A DNA stretch of 7,010 nucleotides. It comes from Halovenus sp. (lineage in GTDB: Archaea; Halobacteriota; Halobacteria; Halobacteriales; Haloarculaceae). The position numbers and the translations under genes are program-made. Location: NCBI GenBank assembly GCA_028274925.1, contig JAQCNR010000233.1, forward strand, positions 1 to 7,010, read 5' to 3'. Positions 1 to 5,648 of this stretch are shown here, in pieces. Below the pieces are notes generated by a model. It was not told where the DNA came from. It was given only the letters and a program-made list of their open reading frames with translations, and did no database searches. Numbering within the stretch: the stretch's first letter is position 1; every line of letters starts with the position of its first letter.

Positions 1-493
1 CCTCCAGCAACGGTTCGGCCGGGAACGAGACGCGCCGGGCAACGTCGTCCGGGAATTTTTCCTGGAGTACAACCCTGACGACATGGTCTGTCCGACACTG
101 CTGGAATACGGCCTCGTTCACAGTGCACCGGTCCGGATCGAAGACGGGCGCGAAACCTGGCAGGTCTGCTATACCGGCGAGCGGTCCAACCTCGAAGACG
201 CACTCGACGGAGTTAGAGAAGATGCCAACGCAGAGGTCACTGTCGAGTCGATACACACGACAAACTGGGACGGCGATTCAGAGCGAGATCACAGACTCGA
301 TACGCTGACCGAGTCACAGCGCGAAGCCTTCGAACACGCCCGCACGTCTGGCTACTACGAGTGGCCCCGCGAGGTGTCGACACGAGACTTGGCTGATGGA
401 CTGGATGTCTCGAAAACAACCTTCCTCGAACACCTCCGTAAGGCAGAAGCGAAACTGCTCGACCCCGACGAACAGACGACCTATCAGCGCTAG
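1..493 (+). CDS. HTH_10 (bacterio-opsin activator-like) transcription regulator, 5' end missing
   Basis: The reading frame is open from base 2, so the gene begins left of the window; 163 C-terminal residues are visible. The last ~55 residues form the HTH_10 domain of haloarchaeal Bat-like regulators. It opens with LTESQREAFEHA, then an aromatic GYYEWPRE turn, then the helix-turn-helix VSTRDLADGLDVSKTTFLEH, and ends with the helix LRKAEAKLL. This is the usual C-terminal position, with the DNA-binding domain at the very end. The preceding ~100 residues look like the family's variable N-terminal ligand or sensor part and carry no motif I recognise, so the signal is unknown. An ATG at position 83 exists inside the frame, but coding continues upstream of it, so it is not taken as the start. 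The gene converges on proline dehydrogenase and the two stop codons overlap. A role in controlling proline use is inferred from position only. The family assignment is strong; the target is unknown. Confidence 0.88.
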   Translation, partial: LQQRFGRERDAPGNVVREFFLEYNPDDMVCPTLLEYGLVHSAPVRIEDGRETWQVCYTGERSNLEDALDGVREDANAEVTVESIHTTNWDGDSERDHRLDTLTESQREAFEHARTSGYYEWPREVSTRDLADGLDVSKTTFLEHLRKAEAKLLDPDEQTTYQR

Positions 494-1317
494 TTGCCGA
501 CGATAGCGCGGGCCGCAAACAGGATGTTCGATTTTCGCTCACGGATGCGCCGATAGAAGTAGGAGAACCACTTCGTCCCGTAGGGGACGTACTGGTAGAC
601 TGGCACCTCCGTGGCGAGTTCGAACTGTGCGGACTCACGAACACCAGTCAGCATCTGCACCTCGTACGGTGTGCCGTACTCTTCGTGGAGTTCCTTCGCG
701 TAGTCGATCATTGCCGGGTCGTGGCTCCCGACCCCGATCCCATCGTCGAACTCTTTGAACATGAATTCGAGATTATCCCGGTAGACTGCGTCGACGGTAT
801 CTTTGCCCTTGTGTGCGATAGACGGCGATTCGTCGTAGGCTCCCTTGACGAGACGGACTTTCCCGGGAAGGTCGGCAAGTCGAGTGAGGTCGTCTCCAGT
901 CCGGACGAGATTTGCCTGCACGCACACGCCGACGTTACCGTCAGTCGCACGCGTGTGTTTCTCGAAGGCGTCCAGTGTTACGTCGGTCGTCTCGTGGTCC
1001 TCCATGTCGACCCAGACGAAACAGTCCGCAGCGTCGATGATTCTATCCAGATTTTCTTGGAATAGTTCTTCGCCAATCTCCAAGCCCAACTGGCTCGGCT
1101 TGACGGAGATACACGCGTCAACCGCTCGCTCAGCAATCGCGTTGACGAGTGCAATATACTCTTCAGTGTCGCTGTTGGCCGCCTCGCGGTCCTCGTAATG
1201 CTCTCCGAGGAGATTCAAAATCCCCGCAACGTCACGCTCGTTGAGCTCCGAGACGTGGTCCAACGCTTCGCCGTAGGTCTCCCCGGCGACGAAGTTATTC
1301 GCGATTGGTGGGATCAT
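490..1317 (-). CDS. putA: Proline dehydrogenase (monofunctional, FAD-dependent)
   Basis: This 275-residue enzyme oxidises L-proline to delta-1-pyrroline-5-carboxylate with FAD, the first step of proline catabolism to glutamate. Family motifs appear in order along the TIM barrel: ISVKPSQLG (residues 70-78), VDMEDH (103-108), VCVQANL (131-137), RLVKGAY (155-161), GSHD (197-200), EVQMLTG (219-225), YVPYG (243-247), and the C-terminal YFYRRIRER (253-261), whose paired arginines bind the proline carboxylate in the family. The length fits the small monofunctional type; there is no fused pyrroline-carboxylate dehydrogenase and none elsewhere in the window. The ATG at 1317 is chosen because the MIPPIA start is followed directly by conserved-looking helical sequence, and because a TATA-like box lies ~28 bases upstream, which suits a leaderless message. 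The 3' end overlaps the convergent HTH_10 gene by 4 bases. The gene symbol follows the COG name (PutA); the protein is only the dehydrogenase half of bacterial PutA. Confidence 0.93.
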   Translation of the reverse strand: MIPPIANNFVAGETYGEALDHVSELNERDVAGILNLLGEHYEDREAANSDTEEYIALVNAIAERAVDACISVKPSQLGLEIGEELFQENLDRIIDAADCFVWVDMEDHETTDVTLDAFEKHTRATDGNVGVCVQANLVRTGDDLTRLADLPGKVRLVKGAYDESPSIAHKGKDTVDAVYRDNLEFMFKEFDDGIGVGSHDPAMIDYAKELHEEYGTPYEVQMLTGVRESAQFELATEVPVYQYVPYGTKWFSYFYRRIRERKSNILFAARAIVGN

Positions 1318-1341
1318 ATTTTCTCTTACGGGCCGGCCTAC

Positions 1342-1349
1342 GTATATAC
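1342..1349 (-). promoter_or_regulatory. TATA-like box for proline dehydrogenase
   Basis: GTATATAC is centred 28 bases upstream of the ATG at 1317, the spacing expected when transcription starts at or next to the start codon. No Shine-Dalgarno sequence lies before the ATG, so a leaderless transcript is likely. The octamer is a perfect palindrome and could also be read rightwards. A second AT-rich motif (ATATAT, 1360-1365) lies further upstream. Confidence 0.5.
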
Positions 1350-1568
1350 TACCCCGACCATATATCTCTGAATAATATCTATGAAATTAAATCCGAAGTC
1401 GTGGTCTGCGAACAGTTATGCGACTGCACAGGCCGAGGTTTCCGGCGTCACTGTCCGGACTGTCGGTGTCATCACTTGAGCAACTGACTGATTACTCATA
1501 CTAGCTATTCTCCGCGAACAGAAACAACGCTACCCCGAATTTGGACCGTTACAGGCTCGGTAAACAGC

Positions 1569-1574
1569 ATATAA
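1569..1574 (+). promoter_or_regulatory. TATA-like box for the small gene at 1604
   Basis: ATATAA lies in a GC-poor stretch, centred about 32 bases before the ATG at 1604. Transcription would start within about 5 bases of that ATG. Its position inside the upstream extension of the frame argues against a start at the TTG at 1541 and supports the ATG at 1604. Confidence 0.45.
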
Positions 1575-1603
1575 CAATAGTGGTCTCGCCTCACTTTTCG
1601 GGT

Positions 1604-1753
1604 ATGACACCCGAACAGACCGACCTCCGGACCCACCTCGAACAGGCACTCGAAACGGCCGAAAACAGCGAAACGAGATACGAACTCCGGGAAGCACTGC
1701 AGAAGTGCTGTGTCTCCTCAGAACTCGGTTCCACTGCGGCGCTCGACGACTGA
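1604..1753 (+). CDS. Small acidic helical protein, function unknown
   Basis: This 49-residue product is acidic (11 Asp/Glu against 4 Lys/Arg) and its core is predicted to be helical, with the pattern LRTHLEQALETAENSETRY followed by ELREALQ. Short proteins with a similar core are, from memory, widespread in haloarchaea and uncharacterised; I cannot confirm this here. The ATG at 1604 is preferred over the TTG at 1541 because a TATA-like box lies between them and the helical core begins right after it. After EALQ the tail changes character, with a CC pair and a Ser/Ala-rich end, and the last 36 bases run antisense into the end of carB. That tail may be a recent 3' extension after loss of an earlier stop codon. 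There is no membrane segment, signal peptide or metal-binding motif beyond the isolated CC. The coding call is fairly likely; no function is offered. Confidence 0.6.
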   Translation: MTPEQTDLRTHLEQALETAENSETRYELREALQKCCVSSELGSTAALDD

Positions 1754-4700
1754 TTCGGCCCAGCTAATCGCCTCGTCCAGCACTTCGGTCGGGTCACCGT
1801 CGTACTCGAAGTCACGGATGTGGTCGACGTCGCCGTCCTCGTGGCCGCCAATCAGGTGTGTCTGCTCGCCCTGTCGGTCGGCCGGCACCAGTCGGGCGAG
1901 GATATTGCTGTGTGCCTTCGCCGTCTCGTATTCGGAGAGACGACGGGTCGGTTCCTCGTCGACGAGCACCGAGAACTTCGAGAGCATCATGTACGTCGCG
2001 ACGTCTTCCTCCTCGGTGTGGCCCTCGACGCTCGGGAGTGCGCTGGCCCGGCGGGCGTCGTAGCCGTGAATCTCGAGTTGCTCACGAATCGTCTCTGAGG
2101 CGTCACCCGCGCCGGCACTCGATTCGAGGACGAGCACCGAGTTGTCGATGGTTCGCAGCACCGTCTCCAGCGCTGTCGCGAACTCTGCGAGTTCCTCGCC
2201 CTCGGCCCCGAGCGCTTCGAGGTAGCCGGCGTCGGCAATCGAGCGCAGGGTCTGGATCTGCGAGCGCAGGTCTTCCTGATTTTTCGGCTGGCCCCAGTAC
2301 TCCTGCATCTTCGGTCGTTTGTCGACCGACTGCACGTCGAGCGGTTCGTCGCTGTGTCGAATTGCCTCCAGGGCGGCCTGTGCGCTCTCGATTGTCGAGA
2401 AGTAGGTAATCGTCTCCTCGACACAGACTTCCAGAATCTCTCGCTCACGCGAGAGCACCATATCGATTTCACCAGCATGCAATGCCTCCTTGATTGCCTC
2501 AGTGCTCTCGAAGTCATCCAGCGTCTTCACATCGAAGAAGTCCTCGAAGCCAGCGACAGGCATGTCGACGATAGCGGTTCCTTCGAGGGGAATTGGCTTG
2601 CCGACGCACATCTGGGCTTTCTGGTAGGCTTTGCCGAAGGTGTCGGCGGTGCCCATCACCTCACCTGTGGATTTCATCTCTGGGCCGAGGCGTGGGTCGC
2701 TCCCTGGCAGGCGGTCGAAGGGCAGGACGACCTCTTTCACGCTGACCTGCTCGGGAATCTGTTCCTCGTAATCGAGTTCCTCGAGCGTCGCGCCGGCCAT
2801 CACCTTCGCCGCAATCTTGGCGATTGGGACGCCCGTTGCCTTCGAGACGAACGGGACAGTACGGGAAGAGCGTGGGTTCGCCTCCAGCACGTACACCTCG
2901 CCGTCACGAACAGCAAGCTGGACGTTGAGCAACCCAACGGTATCGAGTTCGCGGGCGATGTCTTCGACAACTTCGCGCACGCGGCGGTTCACGTTACGCC
3001 CGAGCGAGCGCGGTGGAATCATACACGAGGAGTCGCCGGAGTGCACACCGGCCGTCTCGACGTGTTCCATCACGCCGCCGATGAGGACGTTCTCGCCGTC
3101 CGAGACGGCGTCGACATCCAGTTCGACAGCGTCTGCGAGGAAGTCGTCGATGAGGATTGGTTTCTCGGGGGAGACGCGAACTGCCTCTTCGATGTACGTC
3201 TCGAGGTCCTCGTCGTTGTAGACGACGTCCATCGCGCGGCCACCGAGCACGTAGGACGGTCGCACGAGGACTGGGTAGCCGATATCGTGGGCGAGGTCCA
3301 GCGCCTCTTCCTGGCTGGTCGCGGTTGCGCCCTCAGCCTGTGCGATGCCGAGTTCGTCCATCAGTCTGTTGAACCGGTCGCGGTCCTCGGCCAGGTCCAT
3401 CGCCTCGACGGAGGTTCCGAGCACCTCACAGCCGAGTCCGCGGCGCTGGATTTCCTGTTCCAAGGGTTCACCGATGTCGACGGACGTCTGGCCGCCGAAT
3501 TGGACCATCACACCGTCGGCGTTGGTCGCTTCGATTACGTCCGCGACCTCTTCGGCGGTAATTGGCTCGAAGAACAGTCCGTCGGAGGTGTCGTAGTCCG
3601 TCGACACAGTTTCGGGGTTGTTGTTGACAACGTGGGCGTCGATGCCCATCTCACGCAGTGCGCGCACGGCGTGGACCGAACAGTAGTCGAACTCAACACC
3701 CTGACCGATTCGAATCGGGCCGCCGCCGACGACCACGACACTCTCGACATCGCGGTCAATCTGGAGTTCGTCGCGGTTCAGTCCCGAAATCGGGTCTCGC
3801 GCCGAGTAGTAGTACGGCGTCGTTGCGACGAACTCGCCAGCACAGGTGTCGACGAGTTTGAAGTCACGTTCTGAGGTTTCGGCGTCGACGGTGTCGATGG
3901 TGACTGCCCCCCCATCCGCCGTCGGTTCACCCTCCTCGACTTCCTCGCCGTCACCTGCGGGCAGCCACGACGCGTGGGTATCAGCAAACTCTCCGCCCGC
4001 GAGTGCGGTGATCTCTTGGTCGGTGAATCCGGCGCTGGCTGCGGACTGGAACTCGCCCGCAGCGGCGTCGTCTGCGGCGTCGGCAATCCGCTCGAACCGT
4101 TCGAGATACCACTCGCGAATCTCGGTCAGTTCACGGACCTCCTCGACGGTGATTCCGCGGCGGAACGCCTCGAAGATGGCGTACGGACGGTCCGGTGTCG
4201 GCTTCTCCAGGTACTCGGTTTTGAGGTCGTCGTCGCTGACGAGGCTCAGGTCGTCGGCAGGGTCGTACTCCGAACTGCGTAACGCTTTCAGCAGCGATTC
4301 CTCGAAGGTTCGCCCAATCGACATCGCTTCCCCGGTGGATTTCATCGCTGGCCCGAGCTCGAACTCCACGTCACGGAACTTGTCTTTGGGCCATCGCGGG
4401 ACTTTGGTCACGATGTAGTCGATGGCTGGCTCGAACGCTGCGGTCGTTTCGCCGGTAATCTCGTTCTCGATTTCGTGCAGGCGTTTGCCGAGTGCAACCT
4501 TCGCCGTGACGCGAGCAATCGGGTAGCCCGTTGCTTTCGAGGCCAGCGCAGAAGACCGAGAGACACGGGGGTTGACCTCGACGACGCGGTACTCGCCTTC
4601 CGGGGTGCCGTCGTCGTGCCACGCGAACTGGATGTTACAGCCACCCTGAATCCCGAGTTCTCGGATCACCTTGAGCGCGGTGTTGCGCATATCCTGGTGA

Positions 4701-5476
4701 CCCTCGTCCGGGATGACCTGACTCGGCGTGACGACCATCGACTCGCCGGTGTGGATCCCCATCGGGTCCAGATTCTCCATGTTGCAGATAATAATACAGG
4801 AGTCGTCGGCGTCACGCATCACTTCGTATTCGAGTTCGATCCAGCCGTCGATGGACTCGGTGATCATCACGCGGTTGTCACGCGAGAGATTGAGTCCCTT
4901 GCGGGTCGCCTCCTTCAGTTCGTCCATGTCGCCGATGACGCCCGACCCTGCGCCGCCGAGCGTGTACGTCGTTCGCATGATGACCGGGAGGCCGCCGACC
5001 TGCTCGACTGCCTCCTCGACTTCGTCGATAGCTTCGATGGTCACCGACTCGGGAACTGGCTCGCCGATTGACTCCATGCGCTGGCGGAACTGGTCACGGT
5101 CCTCGGTCGCGTAAATCGTGTCCAGTGGCGTCCCCATTACTTCGACATCGTACTCCTCGAGCACGCCTTCCTCGGCGAGTTCCGCGGTGACGTTCAGCCC
5201 TGTCTGGCCGCCCAGTCCCGCAATCACGCCGTCGGGCTGTTCTTTCCGGATAATCTCCGAGATGGCTTCGGTGTTGATCGGTTCGATATACACCTCGTCG
5301 GCCATATCCGGGTCGGTCATAATCGTCGCCGGGTTCGAGTTAACCAAGACGACGCGCGCCCCCTCCTCCTCCAGGGCACGACAGGCCTGTGCGCCCGAGT
5401 AATCGAACTCGGCTGCCTGTCCGATCTGGATCGGCCCACTGCCGATAAGCAAAATAGTGCGATCTTCGGCTGTCAT
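1718..5476 (-). CDS. carB: Carbamoyl-phosphate synthase large subunit with extra C-terminal domain
   Basis: CarB makes carbamoyl phosphate from bicarbonate, two ATP and ammonia delivered by the CarA glutaminase, feeding arginine and pyrimidine synthesis in the cytoplasm. The first half (residues 1-~400) opens with ILLIGSGPIQIGQ and has an ATP-grasp core with RTTYTLGG (168-175) and VVEVNPRVSRSSA (298-310). The oligomerisation region is ~400-490. The second half starts at VVVGGGPIRIGQ (581-592), with YPVLVRPSYVLGG (734-746) and VLEANPRSSR (863-872). RTT replaces the more common RPS in the first half. The ATG at 5476 is chosen because the family's N-terminus starts there and a TATA box lies 27 bases upstream; the frame stays open 90 codons further, but that stretch is a shadow of cbiP. 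At 1252 residues the protein is ~180 longer than usual: it has an acidic insertion (~500-540) and an extension beyond ~1063, while the MGS-like domain (~964-1050) is short. No carA is present in the window. Confidence 0.96.
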   Translation of the reverse strand: MTAEDRTILLIGSGPIQIGQAAEFDYSGAQACRALEEEGARVVLVNSNPATIMTDPDMADEVYIEPINTEAISEIIRKEQPDGVIAGLGGQTGLNVTAELAEEGVLEEYDVEVMGTPLDTIYATEDRDQFRQRMESIGEPVPESVTIEAIDEVEEAVEQVGGLPVIMRTTYTLGGAGSGVIGDMDELKEATRKGLNLSRDNRVMITESIDGWIELEYEVMRDADDSCIIICNMENLDPMGIHTGESMVVTPSQVIPDEGHQDMRNTALKVIRELGIQGGCNIQFAWHDDGTPEGEYRVVEVNPRVSRSSALASKATGYPIARVTAKVALGKRLHEIENEITGETTAAFEPAIDYIVTKVPRWPKDKFRDVEFELGPAMKSTGEAMSIGRTFEESLLKALRSSEYDPADDLSLVSDDDLKTEYLEKPTPDRPYAIFEAFRRGITVEEVRELTEIREWYLERFERIADAADDAAAGEFQSAASAGFTDQEITALAGGEFADTHASWLPAGDGEEVEEGEPTADGGAVTIDTVDAETSERDFKLVDTCAGEFVATTPYYYSARDPISGLNRDELQIDRDVESVVVVGGGPIRIGQGVEFDYCSVHAVRALREMGIDAHVVNNNPETVSTDYDTSDGLFFEPITAEEVADVIEATNADGVMVQFGGQTSVDIGEPLEQEIQRRGLGCEVLGTSVEAMDLAEDRDRFNRLMDELGIAQAEGATATSQEEALDLAHDIGYPVLVRPSYVLGGRAMDVVYNDEDLETYIEEAVRVSPEKPILIDDFLADAVELDVDAVSDGENVLIGGVMEHVETAGVHSGDSSCMIPPRSLGRNVNRRVREVVEDIARELDTVGLLNVQLAVRDGEVYVLEANPRSSRTVPFVSKATGVPIAKIAAKVMAGATLEELDYEEQIPEQVSVKEVVLPFDRLPGSDPRLGPEMKSTGEVMGTADTFGKAYQKAQMCVGKPIPLEGTAIVDMPVAGFEDFFDVKTLDDFESTEAIKEALHAGEIDMVLSREREILEVCVEETITYFSTIESAQAALEAIRHSDEPLDVQSVDKRPKMQEYWGQPKNQEDLRSQIQTLRSIADAGYLEALGAEGEELAEFATALETVLRTIDNSVLVLESSAGAGDASETIREQLEIHGYDARRASALPSVEGHTEEEDVATYMMLSKFSVLVDEEPTRRLSEYETAKAHSNILARLVPADRQGEQTHLIGGHEDGDVDHIRDFEYDGDPTEVLDEAISWAESVVERRSGTEF
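1721..2290 (-). other. CarB C-terminal extension (residues ~1063-1252), possible TIR/NDT-like domain
   Basis: After YWGQ (1060-1063), where an ordinary CarB would end, the frame continues for about 190 residues. A helical lead-in (EDLRSQIQTLRSIADAGYLE, 1068-1087, continuing to ~1110) is followed by an alternating strand/helix pattern. SVLVLE (1113-1118) reads as a strand, TIREQLEIHGYDARRA (1129-1144) as helix then strand, FSVLVDEE (1168-1175) as a strand, YETAKAHSNILARLVP (1183-1198) as helix then strand, and VLDEAISWAESVVE (1232-1245) as a last helix. The order of strand, helix, 'GYDARRA', strand, then 'E-x-A-K-A-H' helix recalls TIR/SEFIR or nucleoside-deoxyribosyltransferase-like folds. 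That is an inference from pattern only; I see no proven catalytic residue set. Acidity is as in the rest of CarB, so it is not obviously foreign. It may be a regulatory domain. Confidence 0.6.
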
Positions 5477-5491
5477 TACCTGCACGCAGTT

Positions 5492-5519
5492 CGCACATCG
5501 TAATAAGCCCGACGATGCG
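5492..5519. repeat. Inverted repeat flanking the carB TATA box
   Basis: CGCACATCG (5492-5500) and CGATGCG (5513-5519) are inverted copies with a single extra base in one arm; the perfect core is CATCG/CGATG with a 12-base spacer. The TATA box lies between the arms. A repressor bound here would block TBP. The match is short and could be chance. Confidence 0.3.
5501..5506 (-). promoter_or_regulatory. TATA-like box of carB
   Basis: On the minus strand the sequence reads TTATTA, centred about 27 bases upstream of the carB ATG at 5476. This spacing predicts a transcript starting at or next to the ATG. It supports that start over any upstream codon and indicates that carB is transcribed separately from cbiP. 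Confidence 0.55.
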
Positions 5520-5522
5520 GTA

Positions 5523-5551
5523 CGAATGTCGCAGCCCAATTTCGAATATCG
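5523..5551. promoter_or_regulatory. Direct repeat upstream of the carB TATA box, possible activator site
   Basis: CGAATGTCG (5523-5531) and CGAATATCG (5543-5551) match at 8 of 9 bases and start exactly 20 bases apart, close to two helical turns, so both copies face the same side of the DNA. They lie about 17-45 bases upstream of the TATA box, where haloarchaeal activators commonly bind. No regulator can be named from the sequence. Confidence 0.35.
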
Positions 5552-5648
5552 TATTGACACCGACTCACACGCCAACTCTGGACAGTCGTGATGGGCCGCG
5601 CTGACACTTGCGGGCGAACTCGTTGTATGCGTCGTAGTTGTTTGTATA

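Larger units (their letters stand above)
1318..1603. other. Intergenic region between two divergent promoters
   Basis: These 286 bases separate the leftward proline dehydrogenase gene from the rightward small gene at 1604. The left third is AT-rich for this genome and holds the palindromes GGCCGGCC (1331-1338) and GTATATAC (1342-1349), plus a direct repeat ATATCT (1362-1367 and 1375-1380). A CTAG tetramer, normally rare in haloarchaea, sits at 1501-1504. A 32-codon frame runs from ATG 1381 to a stop at 1479, but its product is not acidic and I do not call it a gene. I see no tRNA or clear terminator. Confidence 0.6.

Noticed and set aside
685..1065. A 126-codon + strand frame opposite proline dehydrogenase.
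   Set aside because: It is a shadow of the proline dehydrogenase coding strand; no start signal or recognisable motif.
1305..1487. A 60-codon + strand frame ending in a Cys/His-rich stretch (CEQLCDC, HCPDCRCHH) that looks like a zinc-binding protein.
   Set aside because: It needs a TTG start inside proline dehydrogenase, lacks the CPxCG pattern of haloarchaeal small zinc proteins, and the Cys codons come from a locally repeated CTGTC/TGTCGG sequence.
1541..1603. TTG start adding 21 residues to the small protein at 1604.
   Set aside because: The likely TATA box (1569-1574) lies within this part, so it would be upstream of the transcript.
2354..3874. A 506-codon open frame on the + strand, antisense to carB.
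   Set aside because: Long antisense frames are common opposite GC-rich haloarchaeal genes; the carB strand shows clear family motifs throughout this stretch and the antisense product has none.
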